A stretch of DNA of 64,000 nucleotides from Diabrotica undecimpunctata (GCF_040954645.1 NC_092810.1:10526377-10590376); one strand, 5' to 3'. Counted from the stretch's first letter, positions 42,876 to 54,890 are shown. Made by a program: numbers and translations. Notes: generated from the letters alone by a model not told the origin.

Positions 42876-44025
42876 GTAGTGAACTATCAAAATTTTTATT
42901 AAATATTTTAAAACCAATTGCAAATAAAAATGGCACATTTATAAAAAATACACAACATTTTTTAAATAAATTATCAAATATTGAATTTAATTCAAATAAT
43001 ACTTTAGTAAGTTTTGACATAAATAGTTTATTTACGAATGTGCCATTAGATAAGACTTTAAACACAGTCAAGACAAAATTAGAAAGTGATGATACATTGG
43101 CAACTAGAACAAGACTAAATATATCAGCTATAATGGAGTTAATAACATTATGTACTGATAATACATACTTTCAACTAAATAATGAATTCTATAAACAAAG
43201 TTTTGGACTAGCAATGGGCTCTAGTTTATCTCCATTATTAGCCGATAAATTTATGGAAGATTTTGAAACAAATATTATTTCTAAACAAAATTTAAAACCC
43301 TCAGTATGGTGGAGATATGTAGATGATGTATTCTCAAAATGGCCTCATGGATCAGAGTTGTTGGACACATTCCTAAATGATATAAACGATAAAGAAGAGA
43401 CAATAACATTTACCATGGAAAAGGAATATAATAACACATTACCTTTTCTGGATGTTTTAATCTCTAAGAACGATACTGGATACGAAACTCAGGTGTATAG
43501 AAAACCAACACACACCAACAGATATTTAAATTTCAAATCAAATCACAATATTAATATTAAAAAGGGAATTATTAAATCCTTATACGATAGAGCCAAAATT
43601 ACTTGTTCTAACGAAAATTCGTTCTTGGAGGAAAAACATTTGTTAACATCTGTTTTATTAAAAAATGATTATCTTTTATAAATAAGGAATTTTCAACAAT
43701 CGATCGAATAGAACAAAACAACTTAGAACGAGATCCTACAGCCTATGCAAGGAATAATACGAGGAAAATAACAATACCATACATAAAAGGATTATCTGAA
43801 AAGCTTAAAAGGATATGATAATGAACATAGGGTTCAATGGAATGATTCAAATATAGTCCTAAAAGAAACGGATGGTAAAAAGAGAAAAATCAAAGAAGTG
43901 GCTCTAATTATGCTAAATGAGACCAATTGTGTCGCGAATTCCTCGGCAGAATGTAGTAGGATCTGGTTACCCATATTGAAAGAGGAAGTTATTAAAAGGA
44001 AAATACCAGTATTGGTAAGTCAGTA
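42876..44025 (+). pseudogene. Penelope RT with broken endonuclease
   Basis: The RT core is well preserved: NTLVSFDINSLFTNVPLDKT, QSFGLAMGSSLSPLLADKFM, WWRYVDDVFSKW (catalytic YVDD) and LPFLDVLISKN, ending at a stop at 43679-43681. Comparison with the minus copy shows a small deletion that caused this frameshift. A second deletion of roughly 240 bases removes the GIY-YIG catalytic segment between LKRI and DNEHRVQW. The N-terminus is truncated at the inverted junction. Confidence 0.85.
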
Positions 44026-44888
44026 ACATATAGAGAATACATCATTTATGTTTTTTAAATAACAGACATATAAAATCGGAATTTGGTGTTTATTGAAGGT
44101 AAACTAAATGCACGATCAAATACTTACCATGTCGGGATAGTATTATGAGGTTTTTTCCTGGTTTTTCCCTCATAATTTACTATGGAATCACTAACAGGAG
44201 AATTTTACTGTCATCATGACATGTGTTTGTCTTTTTAAAGACGAATTACATGTTATGATATTTTCTGACGGATATTCTCAAGTTAAAGTGGATTTCATGT
44301 AATCGAATGAACTATCTTATAAGTAAAGTCGTCCCAGGAACGCAACTCAACAATATTGGCAATATCATTTTAAAGTCGTCTACTTTAAAATGTATAAGGT
44401 ATGTCTGAATTGTCAATATAGATGAGTCAGATAAAATTAAATTATTAGAAGAATTTTTCACTAAGTAACAAAAAACAAAATTTGTTTAATTTACCAATGT
44501 TTGTATTTTGAGAACGATTTCCGAAGTGGATTTGAAACGTCAATAAACGTATTTTAACCTTTAATTGTGGCTTATTCCCATTTAAATAGTAATTGTCTTA
44601 GTTTCAAAAGATAATAATTTTAAGATTATTATTTAGATTATTTGGAAAGATACTTAATGTTTTCTTAGCCAACAGTTCTTTACGAATCTGTACTGTTGTT
44701 CCCTAATGTTAGTATATACAGTACATTCAACTTACACCTCTAAACGATTAACACCTTAAGCGTCATTTGCATCCTATTAGATACAAATGACTTTGATCAT
44801 TTTTGGCCACCTGTATCCAGACGGATACAAATGAATATGTTCACTTTAGGCTAGATGAATTCAAAAGAATACAAGGTTTTGTATTTAA

Positions 44889-47185
44889 TAGTCTAGGCGG
44901 GATCTGTTTTGGATTGGACATTTTCCATAGGAAGCTATTTTTTTGCTGGAATCCCTTCAGGATGTGCCCAATATCGATAATCACGATATGCGCCAGTCGC
45001 AAACCCTGTGCTAAATTTTTTATTTAACGAAATCTGAAAACAATTGAAAATTTCTCATTTTTTTGCTAATATTTTCGTTTATAATTCGGAAAATATTGAT
45101 CCTAGAGAAAAAATTATAAGAAGTTAAAAGTTTCGTTATTCAATTTTACACAATATTTCGTTAGCTAGAAATTGAAAATTTAATGTTTATTGTTGAAAAA
45201 ATAGCAATAATTGGAAAAAAAAGTACAAAAAATGAAGTTAATCCTTTAAATGTTTTCGAATTTCTAAACTTGACTTACGAGCTCCATATTCCGCCTAGAA
45301 AAACCTTTTAATATGTTTAAAACGTGTGCTAAATTTTGTTAAGATCGGTCAAGTAGGTATTGCATAATAATTTTGCAACCCAGCCTACTGGAAAAAAATC
45401 GCAAATTTTCAAATTTATAGTAAGCCCTAAATAAGGCCCTCAGATAGTTGCAAATTTTTCTACACATAAAAGAAGGCTCAAACTTTCAAACGCTTTTCGT
45501 AAAATTCAAATCGGTTCACTAGGAGAGCCTAGAAATTTTTTTAAAGTCTTAAACATTTTTTATATATATTAGGCTTATAAACAAATTGAATAACCTTACG
45601 AGCTTTAAACATATCAATTTCAAAATTTATACACTTAAAGAACATTAAAAGACGCTTCTTCTTCTTCTTCAAAAAAATACATTCGGCTTACTGGTTGCCG
45701 AGATATTGAAGGTCAAAGTTGGCATATATTTGCCGTGTAACTATAAGTGATAGAGAGCTCGTTTCTAAACAAATACCCTCGTCTTGTCAAGTACTTTTTA
45801 TATGAAAAGTTATACGTAATGCGCTTTATGGCATCATCCATAAAAAAGACAAATAAAAAACCGTTTTCGCGTAAAATGTCGCTCGGAATGCATGAGAGGT
45901 GGTGATGGGTGATTCACTCGAAATGTGAATCGGTGAGTTCAAAATCATAGCGCGCGCTAAAAATTGCATTATCTCGGCTTCTTGTTAACCAATTTTGCTC
46001 TTTTTTTTTGAATCGATGTCTCGGACGACCAGGATTTCAAATATCATATTTTCAAGTACCATTTTTAATTGCAAAATTGGGAAATTTGCAATAAACAATT
46101 GTATGTTAAACAAGTAATTGCATTTTTTCTTCGTGCATTTTTTTTGAGCTTGCAATTTATACATTGAAGTAAATTGTTACTTTTAGTAAACAAATATGTA
46201 TTTATAAATTGTTCATAATTAATTTAAATTGTTAAAACAAAGAAGAACGAAAAAAAAAATTTTTTTATCATAAATAAACTTTATTTTGACTCAATCTTCA
46301 ATAATTTTTTTTAAAGTCTTTTTCTTTTTTTGGAAAGACAAGAATCTTCAGGTCTGACCTTGACCTTCAATATCTCGGCAACCAGTAAGCCGAATGTATC
46401 GTTTTTTTAAGAAGCGTCTTTTAATGTTCTTTAAGTGTATAAATTTTGAATTTGTAATGTTTGAAGCTCGTAAAGTTATTCAATTTGTTTATAAGCCTAA
46501 AAATGTTTACAATTTTAAAAAAATTTTTAGGCTCTCCTAGTAAAACGATTTGAATTTTACAAAAAGCGTTTGAAAGTTTGAGCCTTCCTCTATATGTAAA
46601 AAATTTGCAACTATTTGAGAGCCTTATTTATTGCTTACTAGAAATTTGAAAATTTGCGATTTTTTTTCAGTAGGCTGGATTGCAAAATTATTATGCAAAA
46701 ACCTATCCGACCGATCTTAACAAAATTTAGCACACGTTTTAAACATATTAAAAGGTTTTTCTAGGCGGAATATGGAGCTTGTAAGTCAAGTTTAGAAAGT
46801 CGAAAACATTTAAAGGATTAACTTCATTTTTTTGTACTTGTTTTTCCAATTATTGCTATTTTTTCAACAATAAACATAAAATTTTCAATTTCTAGCTAAC
46901 GAAATATTGTGTAAAATTTAATAATGAAACTTTTAACTTTTTATAATTTTTTCTCTAGGATCAATATTTTCCGAATTATAAACGAAAATATTAGCAAAAA
47001 AATGAGAAATTTTCAATTGTTTTCAGATTTTGTTAAATAAAAAATGTAGCACAGGGTTTGCGACTGGCGCATATCGTGATTATCGATATTGGGCACATCC
47101 TGAAGGGATTCCAACAAAAAAATAGCTTCCTATGGAAAATGTCCATTATGGTCTGAATTTCTACAAATCCCGTCTAGTCTATAAT
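44889..47185. repeat. Large inverted repeat, ~830-bp arms
   Basis: The left arm 44889-45716 and right arm 46360-47185 are near-identical reverse complements. Examples are TAGTCTAGGCGGGAT against its mirror near 47180, CGCCAGTCGCAAACCCTGTG near 44992 against its mirror near 47045, and GGTTGCCGAGATATTGAAGG near 45694 against its mirror near 46365. The 643-base spacer is noncoding. A foldback transposon or large MITE fits best. No coding frame lies in the arms. Confidence 0.85.
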
Positions 47186-47403
47186 TGAATGGGGGACTTA
47201 TAAAGCATAGCCGGTTGGTTCAAAATTTGTTTTTGGCCAACGATTTTTTTTACAAGGTAATAATTAAACATATTTTGTTATAATAAAATATAATTGATTT
47301 AAATAAAAAATAACATATTTATTTTTAGTAGCTATTAATAAAAACTCGGTATATAATACCAAATTTTTTATTGTCTCAAATTTGTGGCGAGTTTGCGAAG
47401 ATT

Positions 47404-48000
47404 TGGCTTGGGCATATTTTCAATCATGGATGTATGTTAGCCTTTCGTAGCAAGCCATACATCTTCTTTTTTTATTATCATCCACTAAAATATGATTTTC
47501 GTTGATGTTATTAGGCGGAGAAGGTCTTGTAAAATTTTCGTCCAAAAGCTGAGTGACAATTTGTTCTTTCAATTTGGTGATGGACATTTTGTTCTTCATT
47601 ACCATCTGATGTACACAATACGCATTTATTGGCGTAGTTCCTGTTAGTAATTCTACTGATAATTTTCCATACCATTTGATCCCTTTTCGTGAACTAGAAA
47701 TATGCCTTCAGAAAGATCGATAAAGGCTTTACGTTTATTGTACTCTAAAATTATTATCGGTTTTTCTATTTCCTCGCCAGGTCTTCTTACAGGAGCCATT
47801 GCATTGCTGTGTTTTGTTGAAATCACCAAGACATCTTTTTTGTCATTCCATTTTAAAACAGTACAACCTGTGTTGCTTTGTAAACTTGTGGACTGATACT
47901 CCTCTAACTTTGCTTTCACAACTTCAGAAGGATTATTTTTTCTGTTTGAACGTAAGGTCTCCTTTTTATAGTTTATAATGCTGAATCCAAATCGATACAA
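47404..48000 (-). pseudogene. piggyBac-type transposase C-terminal fragment
   Basis: The frame 48000-47653 encodes TVLKWNDKKDVLVISTKHSN, EKPIIILEYNKRKAFIDLSE and other blocks of the PGBD-type DDE domain. After a frame break, 47605-47420 gives KLKEQIVTQLLDENF and a Cys pair (KKRRCMACYERL), the start of the C-terminal zinc-binding tail. The N-terminal DNA-binding and first catalytic regions are absent. The coding strand is truncated at 48000 beside a GATACAAGTGGC/GCCACTTGTATC hairpin. Confidence 0.75.
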
Positions 48001-48395
48001 GTGGCCAACATCGTCAATTTATGAAAATGAGCCACTTGTATCCATTTCGATACAATAATGTTTTTATGAGAAAATATCATTATAACATAAATTCTAAAAG
48101 ACACAGTTAAGTAGGGCATTTTTAATACATATTTATGAATTTTACACAGTGGCCCCCAGAACTGCGTTTATTTTTAACATGGTGGCCCTTAACATGGAAT
48201 TCGCAGAAAACATTTCGTTGTAGTAAAAGGCACGGTAAACTGCACTGGCGTTCTCCATAATCTTTTTAATTACTTACTTTGTTTAGAATATTTTGCCTGT
48301 ATTATCAGTTAGAGTTAATTTGTATAAAATGAGGAGCAAAGGTTTTCTGCGAATTGCGTTAATCGTTTACAGGTGTAAGGTGGTTGAATGTACTG

Positions 48396-48959
48396 TAGAG
48401 CTTTCCTAGTTCCACGTTCATGTTTAGATCGTTTCTTTCACTACATAAAACTTATTATGATTAAATTGTTAGTTTTTTAAGTAGTAATATTAGTTTAGAT
48501 TAGTTTTATTAAGTATTAACGTACGTATTTTGAGTAGATCAGATGATAAACTGGGCGCCATGATGGCTACATAACTAAGATAAAATGACCTTCCTATACT
48601 TATCAAAATTAAACTGGGTTGCGTCTTCGATTTTGCCTTGAAAGATATTTCATTTCAACAGGTTTTCTAGGTTACTTTTAACTACAAATAAATACTAGGA
48701 ATATTTTAGTTATTTTAGTAGAAGTTACTTTTTTTTCATTTACTGTAATAGGCTGATTGACGGCTGGTGTTTAATCAAATGTTTCATTCAGAATACTGAT
48801 TACTCTATACTCGAAAATTTTAATTTTTTCGGTATAAAAATATTGACAAAAGTCCAGATATATTTGTTGGTAATTTCCAAATCCAAGTAAATATGTTTGT
48901 ACTTGGATTTGGATTTTTTTAAAGCAAGCCTTTTTAGAATACAGATCACAACAGGCATA
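48396..48959. other. AT-rich spacer
   Basis: Nothing beyond short frames is visible. TACTTGGATTTGGA (48887-48913) echoes in inverted form nearby. Confidence 0.4.
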
Positions 48960-50035
48960 CAACCACTATAAACTAATCAGAAATGAAACGAATACTTTAT
49001 CAAAACAGATGGAACACGATTTCTACGGAACACAAAGAGAAATATGGAGAATGATCAAAGGGCAAAGAAAAGAGATAAACGAAACACATTCCGAAGGATA
49101 CATACATGGAGAAAGTACATAGTAAGAGCAGCACAACTTAAAACAGAATTACTGACAGTAAATGGACCAAAATTACTACTAGCATACGCAGATGACATCG
49201 ACATTGTGGGAAACACAGTCACCAATGTCACCAAGGAGACTTTTAATAAATTGGAGGTAGAGGCAAAGAAAACTGGTCTAAGGGTAAACGAAGAGAAAAC
49301 CAAATACATGTGCATCAACAGACAAAAGAGACGAGATAGAATAGGGCAAAATGTTACAATAGACCCATATAACTTTGAAAGAGTGGAGAGTTTTAAATAT
49401 CTCGGAGCAATAATGACTGCAGATGACGATATCGCGGAAGAGATTAAAGGAAGAATTCAGGCAGCAAACAGATGTATTTATAGCCTCCACAATACTATTA
49501 AATCTAAAAACCTTACACGAACATCAAAGATTAGAATTATAAAACGGTGATTAGACCGGTGCTCATGTATGGCTGTGAGACGTCGACCCTGACCAAAGAA
49601 ACTGAAAGAAAACTTAGATGTATTGAGAGGAAAATCCTCAGAAGAATCTTTGGGCCTTATCACGACATTAATAGCAACCAATACCGAATGAGAACAAATG
49701 CTGAGGTCAAGCAGATATATAGAGCGAGCGATATAGTCCAAGAGATTAAATCCCAACGTCTAAGATGGGCTAGCGATGTCCATAGACTCCCTAATAACCG
49801 CCTTGCCAAGCTAATATGGGAGGAAGCCCCCACAAGAAGAAGGCCCTTAGGACGTCCACGAATGCTCAGACTTGGAGCCCCTGCTGATGAACTGCAGATA
49901 TGGGAGCCCTGAACATCCTGACCCCAGAAACGCTGAAGACTAGGTCCTTATGGACCTATTCCGTATTATGGGGGTGATACAATGGACCCGTCTTAGGAGG
50001 TCTAGGTGCCTGAAGCTATAACCAAAACTGCATTG
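48960..50035 (+). mobile_element. RTE-like LINE, RT palm to C-terminus
   Basis: The frame 49044-49550 has LLLAYADDIDIVGNTVTNVT (catalytic YADD), TGLRVNEEKTKYMCINRQ, YLGAIMTADDDIAEEIKGRI and KNLTRTSKIRIIK. A stop follows, then 49547-49912 continues with RPVLMYGCETSTLTKETERK, ILRRIFGPYHDINSNQ, QEIKSQRLRWASDVHRL and RRPLGRPRM. The upstream RT is missing and one stop splits the frame. This is a different LINE family from families A and C. Confidence 0.8.
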
Positions 50036-50272
50036 GAATTGTTATTATTTAAAATGTTTCCAGTTAAAATGATCTGTTGTTGCTAAGGACCGGACGGCTT
50101 GACTTTATCTGTGTAAAATAATTTACAACAAATACAGAATATCTTATTTTCACTTCTTGAATAAGATAGCAATCATGAACTTTGAAAACGTTCTCCATTT
50201 GAAGTTATCTTGTAATACATTGTTTTATTAAAATTACGATTATCCGAATCTCGTCTATACGTGACACTTAAA

Positions 50273-50690
50273 TCAATTTTTTGTTATCGAAAAATCAAAT
50301 GCATCTGTATGTTGTATATAATTTAGTTCAAGTGTGTAAGTACTCAGATCATTATATTTAAAATGTTCGATAAAATTTTGTTTGCTAACGGTAGTCAGTT
50401 CCAGATTTGCTTTTGGTTGTTGATTTTTTAGATTTAAGGTTAAGATTATTTCTTCGAAACCAGATGTAGAAGTCTCGCCGGAATCCAGACTCAATTCAAA
50501 TTGACAATTGTTTTCAGTTAAGTAGGTCCCGGTTTCTTCTGATTTAGAAACCCAATAATTTTTTTTGCTTTTTTTGACTCTTCTTCTCCATGTTGTTTAC
50601 TTCGACTTTCCGGGGGACGTTTTAATAGCCCTTTTAGCATGCCCAGCTCTAGAGATTTTGCTGCCCTGAGCAAGATAAGCGACCGCGCCC
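50273..50690 (-). pseudogene. Unassigned frame, possibly a hAT/ZMYM N-terminus
   Basis: A 73-codon frame (50494-50273) continues upstream in broken frames through a lysine-rich stretch (EESKKAKKIIGFLNQKK). The composition resembles the N-terminal region of ZMYM1-like hAT proteins. No diagnostic motif is present, so treat this as unrecognised. Confidence 0.25.
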
Positions 50691-50869
50691 TCCTCCTCGA
50701 CTTGGTAGACCCTTGACTATTTTTATTGATGTCTGTTTTATGCTAAACTATTCAATATACCATTTTCTACTTTATTTGAAAAATAAACGTTTAAAAACAT
50801 ATATAATTTGCAATATTTGCATGAAATTTTACTATATAACTATATATTAACTTGCTTTAATATCCAAAC

Positions 50870-52320
50870 ACTCACTATCCATATCCATAATTACACACTT
50901 ACATTTTTAATTAAGTAGCACATTAAGTCTTGCCTTGGTACAGGAAAAGTCTTTTGATAATTCTCCAAGATCCAGGGACTCAGTTAGTTCGTGTTCAATA
51001 GAGATTGTCGCTAGAGTACACAAACGTTCCTGGAACGTAGGTGATCTTAAGTAGTTTCAGCTTTGAAAATCTTCTTTCTCCAGAGACCACTGTCACTGGT
51101 AGGATTAATAAAATCCTCAAAGCAACACTAACGTTATATGCGAAATGAAAATCATACTCTCTAATCATTTTCAGGGTCTTTGGAGGTGTACTCTTGAGCT
51201 TGACATCAAAAGTTAAAGCATCATTTCTTTAATTTTGTTTGTGTTGTACAAAAACTCAAAATTTCCTTAATTTTCTGATCTCTACTAAGTACTTAATGCG
51301 CTAACGGTTGTGTCTATAATTTTTAAATAGGAGTCAACTTTATATCGTGTCTTTGGATGAAGGTTCATAATTTCATCTTCAGCCTCATAGCCAAATTGTC
51401 TTTCACTTTCCTCTTTCTTGCTCTTGCTTTGCTTCCGATTTTCGGTGTCTCAATTTCTAACTTTGATGCTAGCTTTTTGTGTCGGTCAAATAACTCTGGA
51501 ATTTTAAATCACTTCTGAGAGAGTTGAAATGGATTTCCGCTTTTTCTAACAAAATAACCAATTGAGACACTCCCATATGAATACTCACATTGCCACAGAG
51601 CAAAGAAAAGTAAAATCACGGATTTAATTTGCCAAACAGCTTGCCTCATGAGCAATCATTTTAGTGGTGATTTTATTTTCAGTGGTTTCTACAGGAACAT
51701 CCTAGATTTCTTCAATCTGGTATCTGATAGGATTGCAACAAATCTACGTTCCCATCTAGTTTCGGACAAAGGTTTCAATGTTAGGCTAAATATATGATTT
51801 CTCAGAATATCCCAACGATGAGTAGAAACTGAGAAAAAGTTGTAAATTTTTTTCACTAATAAAAAGAAAGAAACTGCAAACTGTGAGGCTTTAGCAGCAT
51901 CTTTCACGGCCAAGTTGAATTAATGACTAGAACATGCACCAAAAAATGCTTTAGGATTCATTTTTAAAATTCTGTTTTGGACTCCCAAGTTCTTCTCTTT
52001 CATGTTTGCCACATTATCGTATCCTTGTCCCTTCATATCTTCCAAAGGTATTCCCAGTTCATTCAGTTTTTGCAAAATAACTTGTCCCAAGCTAGTGGTT
52101 TCCAGTACAAGAACAAATCCAAGAAAATGTTCTGCAGTTTTAACACTTTGTAAACAGAAACCTAAATCAATAAAACGTACAACAATAGTCATCTGCTCCA
52201 TTCCAGAAATAGCAGGTGTACAATCCAAAATCATTCTATAATACTAAATTTTTTTTTATTTGGTCATAGACGAGTTGAACAAGTTCGATTTGATTGTTAC
52301 TAGCACTTGTTGTTCTCCTA
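50870..52320 (-). pseudogene. ZMYM1-like hAT transposase relic
   Basis: From right to left: NNQIELVQLVYDQIKKNLV, then ILDCTPAISGMEQMTIVVRF, GIPLEDMKGQGYDNVANMKE and NPKAFFGACSSH (52234-51920). These are hallmark blocks of the DUF4371/hAT RNase H-like domain. After one stop comes LKPLSETRWERRFVAI (51913-51689), and in degraded frames RYKVDSYLKIIDTT, NYLRSPTFQERLCTLATISI and ELSKDFSCTKARL near 51390-50920. Many stops are present. It is 5'-interrupted by the LINE at 52.3 kb. Confidence 0.8.
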
Positions 52321-52324
52321 ATGT

Positions 52325-52725
52325 GCTCCTCTTCTTCTTCTTTTTATGTAGACATGTCTCGTGTCTGTTTTCCAATGTGCCTTCAGTAAGTTGTCGTTCC
52401 ATCGTTTTCGTAGTCTTCCTACTGATCGTCTTCCTATTGGGGAACCGCCTCTTGCCGTCTTTACTACTCTATTTGTTGTCATTCGGCTTATATGATCCTT
52501 CCATTCTACTCTTCTATTTCTTACTCAGTTCTTAATGTTCTCCACCTTGCATCTACGTCGTATATCTATAGTTCTAGCTCTGTCCCATCGTGTCTTACCA
52601 TCAATGTTTCTAAGTGTTTTCATCTCTGCTGTTTCTAACATCATCTTTGTCCTTTTTGTGTCAGGTCGTATTTCTGCCGCGTATGTCATTATTGGTCTGA
52701 TTGTTTTGTAAACTTTTGTCACTTC
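52325..52725 (-). mobile_element. Family C LINE 3' end inserted beside hAT
   Basis: Translation gives VYKTIRPIMTYAAEIRPDTK, MMLETAEMKTLRNIDGKTRW and IRRRCKVENIKN (52722-52525), then degraded C-terminal frames to an AAGAAGAAG tail at about 52330. It closely matches 57.7-57.96 kb (long identical stretches such as CACCTTGCATCTACGTCGTA). Confidence 0.8.
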
Positions 52726-53274
52726 ATTACATAAATCCGATGGTAAGTCTAATAATAAAGACTACCTAAGTGTGATTGCCAAAACTTGTTGTTAGAACTA
52801 CTTTTTTGACATTGTAAGAGAAATGGAAAATTACAAAAACTGGATTACTTATTAGAAGAAAGAAGAACATGATTTGAACTAGTACAACAAATTTGGCACG
52901 GAGAGATACAGAGATTGCCAATATAAATAAACGTGTAAATCTTTTATGAGGAAGAGAGAAAAATGTTCACATCAAAAACGTATACAACGGCTTAGAAACA
53001 TACGAAACCAAGTCTATTTTCCAAGTATTGCTTGTCAAATTTAACGTGATACTTGGCCGATTTGAAATTAGGCTCCACCCACGATGCGCATTCGACCACA
53101 ACACAATTCGTCCTTATTATTTCTTGGCCCTTCGAAGTGCAAGGTACTTGTATAGTCTGTGACAAAGTTTTTTTATTTTACTTATGTTTAAAGTTACTGT
53201 GTGTTGAAGAAATATCGTATTACAATAGATTTGACTTTTTAAATAATTATTGTTAAGTATTTTAAATTATAAAC

Positions 53275-54240
53275 ATGGATTTTCATTCAAAATTAGAAGG
53301 CAAAGTCTTGTTTGGACAAACTAGGGAGGTAATAGCAAATGTAATTATTTTTATGCAGAGAGAAGCGATGCAAAATCCGCATGTTAAACATTTTAAAAAA
53401 GTTCAAGAGCGTGCTTCCTTAGCAACGGGAGTAAGTATAGCCACTATAAAACGGATCTCTCGTAAAATGAAAAATATAGAAGGTGCTTCTACATAATTTT
53501 CGACGCCTAACAAAAGAATGAGATCTGCCCCAAAATCCAACTTGGGCGATTTTGACAAAGGTTTACTTCGGCGTATAATAATAAATTATTTCACGGAAAA
53601 ACGAGTTCCTACATTGCGACATATTACAAAAAAAATTAATGAAGACAATATTTATACAGGGTCGTATGAAACTTTGAGAAAAGTGATGAGAGATATGGGA
53701 TTTCGATGGAAGAAAGCGAAGAATAACAGGAGAATTCTAATGGAAAAACCCGATATACAAGTGCCCCGGAGGAAGTTTCTCAGAAATATTAAACAATATA
53801 GGGAAGAAAATCGGTCCATAATTTACATGGATGAAACTTATATTCATTCCTCTTGCACAAACCCAGAAATAAAACTTATGAAATACATCAAATTATGAAC
53901 AATGCGGGTCACTCTGTCTTAAGACTACCTCCCTACCACTCGGACTTAAATCCAATTGAGTTAGTGTGGGCTGCTCTAAAACAATATGTGGCAAATAAAA
54001 ATGTAGATTTTAAATTTAAAAATGTTGAAACATATTGTGATGCGTTTTTCTGCAAATTTTCCCAAGATGAGTGGAAAAAATATTGCGAGCATGCTATTTC
54101 TTATGAGCGTTATTAAATGGAAAAGGAACCAGCTCTAGACTTAATTGCAGACGATTTAATAATACATTTGCAGAAAGATAGTGACACTGATAGTGTGGAT
54201 TCTCTAGAAAATAGTAGTTCGGAGACAGAAGACGAACTTT
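53275..54240 (+). pseudogene. Tc1/mariner-like (DDE_3) transposase relic
   Basis: The frame 53275-53496 gives an N-terminal HTH region (SLATGVSIATIKRISRKMKN), ended by a TAA. The frame 53518-53898 continues with PTLRHITKKINEDNIYTGSY, GFRWKKAKNNRRILMEKPDI and RSIIYMDETYIHSS (first catalytic Asp). The region that should carry the second Asp is deleted. 53853-54116 resumes with NAGHSVLRLPPYHSDLNPIE (third acidic residue) and LKQYVANKN, and a short acidic tail ends in SSSETEDEL at about 54240. I found no terminal inverted repeats. Confidence 0.8.
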
Positions 54241-54339
54241 AATTTTAATCGTGTCTTTTGTGGTGAGTTATAAATTAAATTATCTCAAGTGTCTTGTGTA
54301 GTCAAGTAATTTGTATCTAAAAGTAGTATTAGGCATCAG

Positions 54340-54890
54340 ACTAATCAGTGAGTTTGAGTGCCAGCGGCACCGAAACACCTTTCTGAAGGACGCGTAAACT
54401 GAGCATTGAGGTCACGTACCGACAGACGTAGGCGGATGGACAGGCACTTGGTGCCTTTTGGGCACCCAGTCGCCGAGGAGAACAAAATTCAGTTTGCCAA
54501 TTCGACGACTGAGTGACCGAACACACACAGTTTGGACAGTAAGACATCGACCCAGGTCGATGGGCGATGGCCCACTGCTTGGAGAACACATTTAGGGAAC
54601 ATGAGTCCTAAGTAGTCATTCAGTTTTTAGTCATCCAAAGGGAGAAAAGCTTTTTTAGCTACCCCTAAAATTAGGTGGCTTAACCACATACGGAAGATGT
54701 TCTATTAAACAGGGTCTCCAAAGTAAAAAGTGAGTACAGTCCCCTCTGCGAGGGGGAGGGGTGGAAGGATAGCTTGTGGGTCAGATAGGTACCACTCGAA
54801 GGGTGTGTGACCGGTTTGCTCTTCAGACATGTGGGTCCCACTATTCCATTGGAACACATATCTCTGTAGGAGCTGGGTTGTACGCTTGTG
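54340..54890. other. GC-rich unassigned block
   Basis: About 550 bases clearly richer in G and C than anything nearby, with short hairpins (GGTGCCTTTTGGGCACC near 54450; CGACCCAGGTCG near 54549). It ends in a TG repeat (54891-54900). No frame has recognisable motifs. It could be a retroelement leader or a structured RNA. Confidence 0.4.

Larger units (their letters stand above)
41635..44600. mobile_element. Penelope-like element, head-to-head inverted pair
   Basis: Two copies share an end at about 42875 and point outward. The minus copy (about 42875-41635) holds the C-terminal part and the 3' region. The plus copy (about 42876-44600) holds the RT core, a damaged endonuclease and the same 3' region. 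Their ends form long inverted repeats, including TTGAAACGTCAATAAACG near 44535 and its complement near 41705. This partial inverted copy upstream of a longer copy is characteristic of Penelope elements. Confidence 0.85.
44719..48395. mobile_element. Composite bounded by CAGTACATTCAAC inverted repeats
   Basis: CAGTACATTCAACTTACACC at 44719 (to 44752) and its inverted partner at 48358-48395 (ending TTGAATGTACTG) share about 34 bases with one small gap. TA flanks both, which suggests a TA target duplication. Inside lie an approximately 830-bp-arm inverted repeat and a piggyBac C-terminal fragment. The TA/CAGT ends resemble Tc1/mariner/pogo rather than piggyBac (TTAA), so the contents may be nested. 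Confidence 0.5.

Noticed and set aside
44803..45027. 74-codon plus-strand frame
   Set aside because: It runs into the left arm of the large inverted repeat and has no motif; chance frame.
53000..54350. Terminal inverted repeats around the DDE_3 transposase
   Set aside because: I looked for mirrored ends on both sides and found only short chance matches.
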